A program made the translations under genes and the position numbers. Below the pieces are notes generated by a model. That model was given only the letters and a program-made list of their open reading frames with translations. It was not told the origin of the DNA and did not search any database. Below, one piece after another: positions 48,758-57,441 of a stretch of DNA of 64,000 bases; position 1 is the stretch's first letter; every line of letters begins with the position of its first letter. The stretch is from Leptolyngbya sp. Heron Island J (GTDB taxonomy: Bacteria > Cyanobacteriota > Cyanobacteriia > Phormidesmidales > Phormidesmidaceae), in assembly GCF_000482245.1 (NCBI RefSeq), contig NZ_AWNH01000015.1, positions 1 to 64,000 on the forward strand, written 5' to 3'.

Positions 48758-49819
48758 ATGCCCTTTCAGATATATCCCCTCCTGGCTTTTACACTGTCAG
48801 CCGCTGTGGTACTTGTAGCCACGCCGATAATCAAGAGAATTGGGTTACACAGTGGTCGAGTTGATATGCCTGGGGGACGTAAGGTTCATAAGGTTCCTAT
48901 GGTAAGGCTCGGAGGCGTATCTATCTTTCTGGGCACGGTCGTCGCTTTATTAATTGTCTGGAATACTGGCGGTTTTGTAGATGCGCAAGGTCAACAACTT
49001 GTCAATGAGCCTGAAGCTGAAATTTGGGGAGTGACTCTAGGGGGCCTGGCATTTTTCTTAATTGGTCTTTTAGATGATTTATTTGGGCTCTCAGCCGTCA
49101 GCCGTTTACTAATGCAGGCCATTGTGGCATCGATTACCTGGTATGTGGGAGTTGATATTGCCTTTATCTCTGTTCCAGGGTTAGACATTGTCCAATTAGA
49201 CGCCTGGATCAGCTTACCCCTGACGGTTGTCTGGCTAGTGGGTATGGCCAATGCCATTAACTGGATTGACGGTTTAGATGGCCTAGCAGCTGGGGTTTCT
49301 GGCATTGCAGCCATTGTGATGATGCTGGTTGCTCTATTTATGGAGCAGCCAGCTGCAGCTATTATTGCGGCGGCTCTAGCTGGGGGGGCGCTGAGCTTTT
49401 TAAAGTACAATTTCAACCCGGCTCAGATCTTTATGGGGGATGGTGGAGCCTATTACATGGGCTTTACTCTGGCAGGGATTGGGGTCATCGGTCTGGTGAA
49501 GGGGGTGACTACCGCTGCTGTTTTCTTACCCTACTTACTGATACTGGCTGTCCCTATTCTGGATATGTCGGCAGTCATTCTAGCTCGCCTGCGTCGTGGT
49601 TTGTCACCGTTTGTGGCGGATAAGCGCCATCTACACCATCGGCTCTTGAATGCCGGGCTTTCTCATCGTTTTACTGTGCTGTTCATTTATGCCCTGACTT
49701 TGTGGGTAGGCAGTCTAGCACTAGCTTTTTCGGGGATGCCCAGCGGTATTGTCTATGCCTTAGGTTCAACAGCACTACTAAGTTATACGAGCTGGCGAGC
49801 AAAGCGTCATGCGCGCTAA
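48758..49819 (+). CDS. WecA/TagO-like undecaprenyl-phosphate sugar-1-phosphate transferase
   Basis: 353 residues with about ten membrane segments. The glycosyl-phosphate transferase motifs are present: DMPGGRKVHKVPMVRLGG, DDLFGLSAVSRLL, NAINWIDGLDGLAAG (catalytic Asp pair) and GDGGAYYMGFT; the HxHHRL motif (KRHLHHRLLNAGLSHRF) marks the WecA type rather than MraY. It starts polysaccharide or S-layer-like glycan assembly on undecaprenyl phosphate. Sugar substrate unknown. It converges on a GT39-like gene. Confidence 0.88.
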   Translation: MPFQIYPLLAFTLSAAVVLVATPIIKRIGLHSGRVDMPGGRKVHKVPMVRLGGVSIFLGTVVALLIVWNTGGFVDAQGQQLVNEPEAEIWGVTLGGLAFFLIGLLDDLFGLSAVSRLLMQAIVASITWYVGVDIAFISVPGLDIVQLDAWISLPLTVVWLVGMANAINWIDGLDGLAAGVSGIAAIVMMLVALFMEQPAAAIIAAALAGGALSFLKYNFNPAQIFMGDGGAYYMGFTLAGIGVIGLVKGVTTAAVFLPYLLILAVPILDMSAVILARLRRGLSPFVADKRHLHHRLLNAGLSHRFTVLFIYALTLWVGSLALAFSGMPSGIVYALGSTALLSYTSWRAKRHAR

Positions 49820-49908
49820 AGAGCCATAGGTCTTCTCAACAGCCATCATTCATTGCACCTAGGGCTAGTCAAAAGATACCGGCTCCAGCTTACGTCTACT
49901 GGTTGATT

Positions 49909-51459
49909 TTAATAGGGATATTCGTAGGGCTGGCGTAACTCACCCACGTCGTAGATATAGAATGTTTCGGTAGTTCCTCCTGCTCGCTGTGTTGCGACGC
50001 TTTTGAGGAGATCGAACTTTTCAAAATATGGAACATAGGTTGCTCGAATTTGGCTTTGGTCGTAGTCGGCAATAGTTAGAAATAAGCCTGAAGTGCCAGC
50101 CCAATCAGCTGGTGTAAACCAGATAGCGTGACCGCGGGGGTCTTGGGTGAAGGCCATCACAGGGGCTGAGGTCATAGGGCTAATGGCCATGTCTACATAG
50201 CCGCTGAGCCAAAACTCATTGGTTACTAGAAAATCAGTTGTTGCGATCGCATCTCCCAACTCCCCATCTTGCAACAACCGTCGCAACTGCACCACATCAA
50301 TCATCGTTGTAGTCGGATCTACCTCCGGCGCAATCAATGGCAACACGCCACCGGGACGCTGCAAAGTTCCCAGTACCACATGCCCCAGGGCAAACAACAA
50401 TAACGCTGCCATCACCAGGGCACTCCCCACCAACCAACGTCTGATGGTGCGCAACGACCAGGCCGTCATAGCACTCGCCAGCAACAAGCTTAGGCTCCAC
50501 AACCCTGGGGCAGGCCAGGCTGGATAGATATGAGTGACGCCGCCTAGCAAAGTAAACCCAGCCGCGATAGGTAACCCCAACCACAGCACAAACCGCTGCC
50601 GTAACCCGCCCTTCGGGCTTTGCCAAAGACTGCGACCACTGACCCACCATAGGGGGAAACCCAAGGACGGAAACAAATACGCTATCCCCACCAGCCACAC
50701 ACCGACCATATTCAGTACGTTAAACTGCAGCCTGCTGGTGTCGTTATCAAACCGGGTAGACAAGTGAAATCCAAAGGACAGCCAATTATGTTGAATATTC
50801 CAGTAAATCAGCGGTAACAGCGTCAGGAAAAACACTAACAGCGCTACACCAGTCCATGGAGATAGCAGCGCTCGTCGATGTCGGACACTGGTTAAGCAAA
50901 ACCCGACTACACTCAGCCCGAGGATAAAGCCATGGTATTTACTCAAACAGGCAAGACCCAGCAGTAACCCTATCAACACAAGTTTGGCCGTGGGCCGATA
51001 TGATTGATCCTTCGGAAAAAACTCTACTGTGGCCACATAGGCAGCTGCCGACCACCAAAGGATCAACGCGTTATCTGGAGCTGCTAGCAGACCGAAGCTA
51101 AAGATAAACAGGGGGCACAGAGATGCGATCGCAACTGTCCACATCGCCACAGTTGCATCAAACAACCGTCGAGCACTGAGATAGAGCAACCCGGTGCTCA
51201 CCCCATACAGCACCAGCGCCCCCAACCGTATAGTCAACGGGGAAATATATCCCGTTAGCCAAGGCCCTAACGCCGTTGTCAGCGCCACCATCACAGGATG
51301 ATCAAAATAGCTCCAATCCCAATGCTGGGTGTACAAAAAATAGTAGGCTTCATCAAATCCAGGGGGTAATAGCCATGCAATCAGTATCCGCAGTACCCAG
51401 GAACCGATGACAATGCCAATTAACCACCTGGGCCAGCCCATTCTTTTTCCAGCGACCAT
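49909..51459 (-). CDS. GT39/ArnT-like membrane glycosyltransferase
   Basis: 516 residues with about ten to twelve membrane segments. The first extracytoplasmic loop has the catalytic acidic pair in PPGFDEAYYFLYTQHWDWSY and FDHPVMVALTTALG, typical of polyprenyl-phosphate sugar transferases such as PMT and ArnT. A C-terminal soluble part (from about 400) is likely extracytoplasmic. Acceptor unknown. Adjacent to the WecA-like gene, convergent, which hints at the same glycan pathway but does not prove it. Confidence 0.82.
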   Translation of the reverse strand: MVAGKRMGWPRWLIGIVIGSWVLRILIAWLLPPGFDEAYYFLYTQHWDWSYFDHPVMVALTTALGPWLTGYISPLTIRLGALVLYGVSTGLLYLSARRLFDATVAMWTVAIASLCPLFIFSFGLLAAPDNALILWWSAAAYVATVEFFPKDQSYRPTAKLVLIGLLLGLACLSKYHGFILGLSVVGFCLTSVRHRRALLSPWTGVALLVFFLTLLPLIYWNIQHNWLSFGFHLSTRFDNDTSRLQFNVLNMVGVWLVGIAYLFPSLGFPLWWVSGRSLWQSPKGGLRQRFVLWLGLPIAAGFTLLGGVTHIYPAWPAPGLWSLSLLLASAMTAWSLRTIRRWLVGSALVMAALLLFALGHVVLGTLQRPGGVLPLIAPEVDPTTTMIDVVQLRRLLQDGELGDAIATTDFLVTNEFWLSGYVDMAISPMTSAPVMAFTQDPRGHAIWFTPADWAGTSGLFLTIADYDQSQIRATYVPYFEKFDLLKSVATQRAGGTTETFYIYDVGELRQPYEYPY

Positions 51460-51592
51460 AGTGTCACCCTTGCCGACAAGCGCCTATACCTTTCAAGTAT
51501 CGGATCAAACCAGCAAGAAATGCTTTACCATCAACCAACACAGGGCAGTTTAAACAGCATTTTTTTATCCCCTTATCCCCTGTCCAACCATC

Positions 51593-52858
51593 ATGACCGG
51601 CAGTGCAGAAATCATATGCGTGGGAACTGAGCTACTTTTAGGTGACATTCTCAACAGCAATGCCCAATACTTAGCCCAACAGTTAGCTAAGCTCGGGATT
51701 TCCCATCATTATCAAACCGTTGTTGGTGATAATCCCCTGCGGTTAGCGCGGGCCATTGCAATTGCCTGTGAACGATCACGATTGCTAATTTTTACCGGTG
51801 GCCTAGGTCCCACACCAGATGACATTACAACCGAAACAATTGCGGACTTTTTTGGGGTACCCTTAGTCGAAAATGCTGAAGTTTTGGCTGACATTACAGC
51901 AAAATTGGCGCAGCGAGATCGCACCATGAGTGCCAACAACCGTAAGCAGGCATTAATGCCTGAGGGGGCAGATGTGCTACCTAACCCTCAAGGTACGGCT
52001 CCTGGCATTCTGTGGCAACCACGCCCCGGATTGCACATGCTCACCTTTCCAGGGGTGCCGCGTGAATTGCATACCATGTGGCAAACCACGGCAATTCCAT
52101 ATCTGCAAGCCCAAGGATGGAGCAACGGGATTATCCACAGCCGCACCCTGAAGTTTTGGGGTGCCAGTGAATCAGGACTAGCAGCCAAAGTTGATACCTT
52201 GCTTAAGTTGGAGAACCCTACGGTAGCCCCCTATGCCAGTGATGGTGTGATCAAGCTGCGGGTGTCCGCTAAGGCCAACAGTCTGGCAGAAGCTGCACAG
52301 CTAATCGACCCTGTTGCTAAGGAAATCAAAGCTATCGGCGGCATCGATTGCTTTGGAGAAGACGATGACACCCTGGGCGATGCCGTTGGTCGTCTGCTCT
52401 TAGCACACCAAGCCACCCTGGCCATAGCCGAATCCTGTACCGGCGGCGGATTAGGTGCCATGATTACAGCTGTTCCAGGTAGTTCAGCCTATTTTATGGG
52501 CGGGATTATTTCCTATGACAACGCCGTTAAAGAACACCTCCTTGACGTTTCTGCGAAGGACTTGGCCAGTCATGGGGCTGTCAGTGCACCAGTAGCTCAA
52601 CAAATGGCAGCCGGTGTCCGCCAACGACTGGCCACCGATTGGGGAGTCAGCATTACAGGTGTGGCTGGACCTGGTGGTGGTAGCGCTGAGAAACCCGTAG
52701 GCTTAGTATTTATCGGTGTGGCCAACCGAACCAAGACGTGGCACATTGAGTGTCGTTTTGGCCATCGTAAAAGTCGTGAGTGGATTCGATTAATGAGCCG
52801 CAATACGGCATTAGATGTCCTACGGCGAGCGCTGTTGAATAGTGCCTGTTCTGCATAG
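51593..52858 (+). CDS. cinA: CinA-like protein with NMN deamidase domain
   Basis: 421 residues. The N-terminal MoCF-like domain (AEIICVGTELLLGDILNSNA, FTGGLGPTPDDITTETIADF) and C-terminal PncC domain (LAIAESCTGGGLGAMITAVP, motif around Ala-279 to Cys-282; VSITGVAGPGGGSAEKPVGL). PncC hydrolyses nicotinamide mononucleotide to nicotinate mononucleotide in NAD recycling. Full length. Divergent from the GT39-like gene. Confidence 0.93.
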   Translation: MTGSAEIICVGTELLLGDILNSNAQYLAQQLAKLGISHHYQTVVGDNPLRLARAIAIACERSRLLIFTGGLGPTPDDITTETIADFFGVPLVENAEVLADITAKLAQRDRTMSANNRKQALMPEGADVLPNPQGTAPGILWQPRPGLHMLTFPGVPRELHTMWQTTAIPYLQAQGWSNGIIHSRTLKFWGASESGLAAKVDTLLKLENPTVAPYASDGVIKLRVSAKANSLAEAAQLIDPVAKEIKAIGGIDCFGEDDDTLGDAVGRLLLAHQATLAIAESCTGGGLGAMITAVPGSSAYFMGGIISYDNAVKEHLLDVSAKDLASHGAVSAPVAQQMAAGVRQRLATDWGVSITGVAGPGGGSAEKPVGLVFIGVANRTKTWHIECRFGHRKSREWIRLMSRNTALDVLRRALLNSACSA

Positions 52859-53030
52859 ATGCCAAAGTAGCGCTGGCCGTACCTTGATCATTTCTGCCAA
52901 TTCGTTATCATAGTGAATAATTCCATAAATAACTTCACTGAAGTTTACTTCGAGTTGATCTACTGTTTTTGGAACTTATAATGGTTCTTCAAATGAACCG
53001 CATCAGATGAGATTAGGAGCAACCTGGCTC

Positions 53031-53159
53031 ATGGATATTGGCAAAATTCTGGAAAAGCTGAAGAACTGGGTAAACCGAGTTTTAGATTCTCTCCTTGGCC
53101 CTTCAGCACAGCCGGAGCCAGAAGCAATTCCTATCCCAGTTAACGATCGTCGTCGTTAA
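53031..53159 (+). CDS. Small 42-residue protein with amphipathic helix
   Basis: ATG at 53031 is preceded by AGGAG (53015-53019), 11 bases away. The protein begins MDIGKILEKLKNWVNRVLDS and continues LLGPSAQPEPEAIPIPVNDR plus RR. The first 25 residues form an amphipathic helix with a Leu/Ile/Val face, the rest is a Pro/Glu-rich tail. I do not recognise it. It stands between cinA and aroQ with ample space on both sides. A small membrane-associated or complex-accessory protein is possible but not shown. Confidence 0.5.
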   Translation: MDIGKILEKLKNWVNRVLDSLLGPSAQPEPEAIPIPVNDRRR

Positions 53160-53284
53160 CGTTTGATAGTTATAAAACATTAATTTGACTGGCTTTATTT
53201 GATTTCTAGCGTGTATCGCTACGATGGCTAGGCTCTGATAAGTTAAGTCTGATAGTATTCAATGTGTAGTTTTTAGGTAACTCA

Positions 53285-53722
53285 TTGGATACTGTTTTGG
53301 TGCTTCATGGCCCCAACTTGAATATGTTAGGGAAGCGCGAACCTGAGGTATACGGTCGTCAAACCCTTGAGGATATAAATAACGCTTTGCACGCTCTATC
53401 GAAGGATTTAGGCGTTAGTGTTAGTTGTTATCAGTCTAATCATGAGGGTGACCTGGTAGATGCTATACAGGCAGCTGTTGACAAGTATCAGGGATTGTTA
53501 ATAAATCCTGGAGCTTATACCCATACAAGTGTGGCTATTCGTGATGCGATCGCAGCAGTGGCGCTACCAACGGTTGAAGTCCATCTGAGTAATATTCATA
53601 AGCGCGAGGCCTTTCGCCACCATTCCTACATTGCTCCCGTTGCCATTGGGCAAATTTGTGGTTTTGGTGTCAATAGCTATGATTTAGGCCTACGGGCTCT
53701 AGTGAGCTATTTGCGGTCCTAG
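53285..53722 (+). CDS. aroQ: Type II 3-dehydroquinate dehydratase
   Basis: 145 residues. Dehydrates 3-dehydroquinate in the shikimate pathway. [19 protein letters not shown] (catalytic Tyr and Asn), [31 protein letters not shown] and [20 protein letters not shown] are typical. The start is TTG at 53285, after TAGG; no ATG fits. Converges on the AAA ATPase gene, 26 bases apart. Confidence 0.93.
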   Translation: MDTVLVLHGPNLNMLGKREPEVYGRQTLEDINNALHALSKDLGVSVSCYQSNHEGDLVDAIQAAVDKYQGLLINPGAYTHTSVAIRDAIAAVALPTVEVHLSNIHKREAFRHHSYIAPVAIGQICGFGVNSYDLGLRALVSYLRS

Positions 53723-53748
53723 AGCAGCAGCACTTACGGCTGCATCGC

Positions 53749-55194
53749 TTAAGGGTCTGAAGTCATTGCTTCAGCCGCCGATTGTTCCGGCACCGTACCA
53801 TTCACCTCAGTTGCACTGTGGTTGCTACGAGCACTCGCCTCAGAAGCAGTTTCAGAGGATTGGCTCTCCATTTGGGTTTTTAACTTTTCAAGCTGCTCAG
53901 TCATAATGCTAGCCATGGTTCCCGGTGTACGCTTTTGTACCCAAACCATACTGGCTGATAGGAGTAGCTCTTTGAGATATGCATAGGAAAAGTTTCCAGC
54001 GGCAGTTGCGATCGCATTAATTTCAGGCATCGAGAGCTGCATTACTGGGTTCAACTTTTGATTCCACAGCTGCAAATATGCCACCCGATCCGCAACCTCC
54101 GGTGCTTCAAAATGATACTTACGATCAAATCGACTGGGCCGCTCCAAAATTGCAATATCCAACCGTTCCGGATGATTGGTTGAAGCAATCATCAACACCC
54201 CATCGTTGAGGGCAAACCCATCCAATTCATTCAAAAAGAACGAACGGTTTTCATCATCCACCAGAGCATCTAAGTCCTCAATGACTACGATACATGGCGC
54301 TGCCTCCCGAACTCGATTAAAGGCAAGACGCATATTGTCCGTATCACTGCTCTGACGAGTTTTAAAGCTTTTGATATATAAGCAGGGATACCCCAATGAA
54401 TTCACCAGGGCCTTCACCATGTGGGTTTTGCCATTCCCTGGTGGGCCAATAAATAACAACCCTCGTTTCCAGGGCACATCGTACTCAGCGTACATTGACT
54501 GAGATTCAAAAAATCGCTGGGCATCTTCATAAATATCCTCCTTAAGAGTGCCAGCTAACACCAGATTTTCTAACGTAGCGCTTTTAATCGATGCATACAG
54601 GTCACGGTTTTTTTGCCAAAATCCACCTTCAAATACCAAAACCTCTTCGCGTACCTGGGAATTCCACTTACAAACGGCTGTAAAAAAGTCATCGGCAATA
54701 GCCTGGGTATCTGCCAAAATCCAATAATATTCGCAGTCGTCAAAATAGCCTTGGGGCCAAGAAAGCTGCAAAACCATTAATCTATGGCTTTGCCACTGCA
54801 CCTCAAAACAAAAGTTCTTCTGCTCATAGCGAAGCTTTTGTTTTTTTGCGTCCCATAGGGTCATCACATGGTTATGCACAACCGCTTCACGGGCACTGGC
54901 CGCATATCCTGGTGGCAGCTCAACCGTACTGATTACTTGGGTTGTGCATAGCCCCTCTTCAGCATATTTACGTAAGTCAAAGTAGTAGCTATCCCCTTCT
55001 AAAATGACTTTCCCAGGAAAGCTCTCTGCCAAAAACTGACTGACATAATAAGGAATCGACGCCGGAGCCATTCTCAGCGCTTCTAAGATCAAATACGTGA
55101 GATTGACTGAACGTGAACCTGATGAATAAAGCATGCTGAAGCGTATATGAATGTCTGTGAAGACCAATAATTGCCCATGAACTATATTTTGCAC
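53749..55194 (-). CDS. BCS1-like AAA+ ATPase with N-terminal unknown domain
   Basis: 481 residues from 55194; a later start at 55134 (Met-21) or Met-42 is equally plausible. N-terminal 200 residues are a domain I do not recognise (SYYFDLRKYAEEGL, FEVQWQSHRLMVLQLSWPQG). The AAA module has Walker A GPPGNGKTH (250-258), Walker B IVVIEDLDALVDDEN, sensor 1 MIASTNHPERLD and an Arg finger in RPSRFDRKYHFEAP. The C terminus is low complexity. It is divergent from an unknown basic protein. AAA proteins with this architecture are widespread in cyanobacteria without known function. Confidence 0.75.
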   Translation of the reverse strand: MQNIVHGQLLVFTDIHIRFSMLYSSGSRSVNLTYLILEALRMAPASIPYYVSQFLAESFPGKVILEGDSYYFDLRKYAEEGLCTTQVISTVELPPGYAASAREAVVHNHVMTLWDAKKQKLRYEQKNFCFEVQWQSHRLMVLQLSWPQGYFDDCEYYWILADTQAIADDFFTAVCKWNSQVREEVLVFEGGFWQKNRDLYASIKSATLENLVLAGTLKEDIYEDAQRFFESQSMYAEYDVPWKRGLLFIGPPGNGKTHMVKALVNSLGYPCLYIKSFKTRQSSDTDNMRLAFNRVREAAPCIVVIEDLDALVDDENRSFFLNELDGFALNDGVLMIASTNHPERLDIAILERPSRFDRKYHFEAPEVADRVAYLQLWNQKLNPVMQLSMPEINAIATAAGNFSYAYLKELLLSASMVWVQKRTPGTMASIMTEQLEKLKTQMESQSSETASEASARSNHSATEVNGTVPEQSAAEAMTSDP

Positions 55195-55341
55195 CGCTTT
55201 TCGGCGACTGATGGGGAAACTTGGGTTTCCCCATCGAGTTGGGGCCAGCTCGATCTAACCCCTAGGGCTAGATGTCAAGCCAACTTGCCTATGAGTTGGC
55301 AACCTGTGCTACGTTAGCCACAACAAATTTTGGGGGTAGCT
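55195..55341. promoter_or_regulatory. Hairpin-rich divergent region between AAA and unknown gene
   Basis: GATGGGGAAAC (55210-55220) pairs perfectly with GTTTCCCCATC (55225-55235) over TTGG, and GCCAACT (55279-55285) with AGTTGGC (55294-55300). Neither is needed as a terminator between divergent genes. They could be leader structures of the AAA gene or of its neighbour. Confidence 0.4.
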
Positions 55342-55863
55342 ATGGATGATGCGCAAGGTAATCCGTTTATCGGCAATCCCTTTATGCAAAAGGGTAAAAA
55401 AACACCGCCTGTCGAGGATATTCCTAAGCCCCAGACTCCAACAGAATTATCTTTAGCGTCTCCCGAGCCACTCAACTCCCCGACCGAACCATCTAAAAAA
55501 TCAGCCAAGCCTGCCAAATCGTCGAAATCACTATCCAAATCAGCCTCGAAATCGTCTACAGCTAAATCTCGTCCTAGCACCCAACGAAAACGCACCAGCC
55601 AGCCAGCCCCGCTGTCACCGACCGCATACTCAGGGAACGGCTATAAAGTTCAGGTGCTAGCAAAAATTCCAATGCCGTCTAACCCTAATATGCCCAGCCG
55701 TGACTATCTGTGGTTTGCGGTATATCCCATCATTCCTCGGGTTGGCGACTGTATTTTCCACGATGGTCGCTATTTTCGTGTAGACGCAGTTTTTCTCTAC
55801 GAAAACACTAATGAAAGTTGGTGTGCTGATTTAGAGGTTTCTTACTATACCCGACGGCATTAA
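55342..55863 (+). CDS. Unknown protein with Lys/Ser-rich linker and folded C terminus
   Basis: 173 residues from ATG at 55342, with GGGGG 8 bases up; a longer frame reaches 55330. The N terminus repeats NPF (GNPFIGNPFMQKGKK). Residues about 30-90 are a Lys/Ser/Pro-rich linker (KSAKPAKSSKSLSKSASKSS). The last 80 residues (GNGYKVQVLAKIPMPSN, DYLWFAVYPIIPRVGDCIFH, YFRVDAVFLYEN) are a folded, conserved-looking unit with several aromatic residues. Family not recognised. Divergent from the AAA ATPase. Confidence 0.6.
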   Translation: MDDAQGNPFIGNPFMQKGKKTPPVEDIPKPQTPTELSLASPEPLNSPTEPSKKSAKPAKSSKSLSKSASKSSTAKSRPSTQRKRTSQPAPLSPTAYSGNGYKVQVLAKIPMPSNPNMPSRDYLWFAVYPIIPRVGDCIFHDGRYFRVDAVFLYENTNESWCADLEVSYYTRRH

Positions 55864-55869
55864 GCGTAA

Positions 55870-56493
55870 CTAAGGTGTAGTCGGTGTAGTCGCTTGAGTG
55901 ACTGAATGATTCACAAACGATTGATGGATTTGAGTGACTAGAGCCTCAGCCTCAGCCTCTTGGGCATACTGGCTAGAAATCACAACTGTCTGTAAATTGC
56001 CATAGCCAACAAACGTGATCAAAGCCCGCTGTCCTTGCTCTGGTTCGTACCAGATCCGAAACCCTGACTGGCCATCAATAGCAACCAGAGAATAATGTTG
56101 AACAGCCACCGCTTCAGCCACAAGTTGGTCAAGTCGCTGGGGAACCACCGTCTGCGGATCTTCCCGGAGCACTACGATATCGGTGCGAATAGGCATATTA
56201 ACGCCATCGGCAAGACTGACAATTGCCAAACCATTCTCTCCTTGAGGGGTTATTTGCCATTCCTTGGGGTAATCCACACTAAATTGAGCAGATTCATAGC
56301 GAGCAAATTCACCGGATTCAGGCGACTCTTGCTTGCGATTCAGGGCGTCTTTGTTATCGGCACTTGCTACTCTGTGCTGCTCTGTAGTTAACATCGCAGC
56401 AGCACTGCCACCTAAGATTGGCGCTAGGACGATCCCCAAAGCGCCCATGCTCAGCAGCAATTGTCCTATGGTCTGCTTAGTATCAAAGTTCAT
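55870..56493 (-). CDS. Membrane-anchored PsbP/Mog1-fold-like protein
   Basis: 207 residues. One N-terminal membrane segment (IGQLLLSMGALGIVLAPILG), then a soluble domain with the pattern of PsbP-like or Mog1-fold proteins: YESAQFSVDYPKEWQITPQG, GLAIVSLADG, RTDIVVLRED, GFRIWYEPEQGQRALITFVG and AEALVTQIHQSFVNHS. Likely on the lumenal or periplasmic side. Not close enough to canonical PsbP to name it. Convergent with the unknown gene, six bases apart. Confidence 0.6.
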   Translation of the reverse strand: MNFDTKQTIGQLLLSMGALGIVLAPILGGSAAAMLTTEQHRVASADNKDALNRKQESPESGEFARYESAQFSVDYPKEWQITPQGENGLAIVSLADGVNMPIRTDIVVLREDPQTVVPQRLDQLVAEAVAVQHYSLVAIDGQSGFRIWYEPEQGQRALITFVGYGNLQTVVISSQYAQEAEAEALVTQIHQSFVNHSVTQATTPTTP

Positions 56494-56584
56494 AAGTGTT
56501 TAGCGATCGCATATCTTAAACCCTAGCTTTCCAACCTTGAGTCGACTGAACACACTCACCTAACGTCAAGCATCTCAGGTCTCC

Positions 56585-57313
56585 ATGAAAATTTCTAGCC
56601 TTTTCTCTACACTATTTCCCGTGGCGTTGGGGCTGCTGACTACTATGGCCGCTAGCGCCGAAGCATTTCCTAGCTATACACCCCAACCCCGTGGCATTCC
56701 CAATGTACGCGTTTCTGGCGGCACTCGTTCACCAGCTGGTTCAAGTTGCATCAGCGATCCACAAGCACCGCAGCTGACTTCTATCTTTCCAGATGACGAC
56801 TTAGGTTACACCACTGACCGTTACCCAGCATTCCAGTGGTATATGCCTGACAACAATGCTAGCTATGTGGAATTCAACCTGTATGAAGTTGTCAATGAGG
56901 AGGATGGGATTTACGAGTCTGTTTATCAAACAACGTTTGTCCCTAGGTCAACCGCTGGTATTGCAACGCTACAGCTATCCGAAGCGGCTGGTTTGGCTCC
57001 CCTGAGCCCAGATAATTACTATTACTGGAGTGTAGACGTTTACTGCTCAGACGATTTGGCTGCCGTGATGATGGCAGATGGCTTTGTTGAAGTGCTAGTA
57101 CCTGAGCCAACACTGGCAACGGCCCTCGCAGAAAGTGATGGGATCGATAGAGCTGCGATCGCAGCTGAAAATGGCCTATGGTTTGATGCTACCCGGGCCC
57201 TCACCGATCATCTAACCACTCAACCTAACGACCGTCAGGCTCTAGATAGCTGGCAAACACTCCTAGAATCTATCGGGCTAGAGAATATTGCTGATGCCCC
57301 GCTATTACCTTAA
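56585..57313 (+). CDS. DUF928 exported protein
   Basis: 242 residues with a signal peptide (SLFSTLFPVALGLLTTMAAS, cut near residue 27). The rest matches DUF928, a cyanobacterial family of unknown function: PAGSSC, LTSIFPDDDLGYTTDRYPAF, FNLYEVVNEEDGIYESVYQT and YYYWSVDVYCSD. The C terminus (from 190) is helical (AENGLWFDATRALTDHL), like a TPR-type end seen in related proteins. Divergent from the PsbP-like gene. Confidence 0.78.
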   Translation: MKISSLFSTLFPVALGLLTTMAASAEAFPSYTPQPRGIPNVRVSGGTRSPAGSSCISDPQAPQLTSIFPDDDLGYTTDRYPAFQWYMPDNNASYVEFNLYEVVNEEDGIYESVYQTTFVPRSTAGIATLQLSEAAGLAPLSPDNYYYWSVDVYCSDDLAAVMMADGFVEVLVPEPTLATALAESDGIDRAAIAAENGLWFDATRALTDHLTTQPNDRQALDSWQTLLESIGLENIADAPLLP

Positions 57314-57441
57314 TTGGTACTATTTTGGCTAAGTTCACTGCCAAATTAAACCAAGGCTTTAACCTGCAGCAAACAAAGTATACGTTGATATTTGTTAAAG
57401 TTTATGAACACATTCAACGCTGGTAATCCCACTATTCACTT

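Noticed and set aside
48670-48864. 64-codon ORF overlapping the start of the WecA-like gene
   Set aside because: Overlaps in another frame and loses any meaning where the conserved protein starts.
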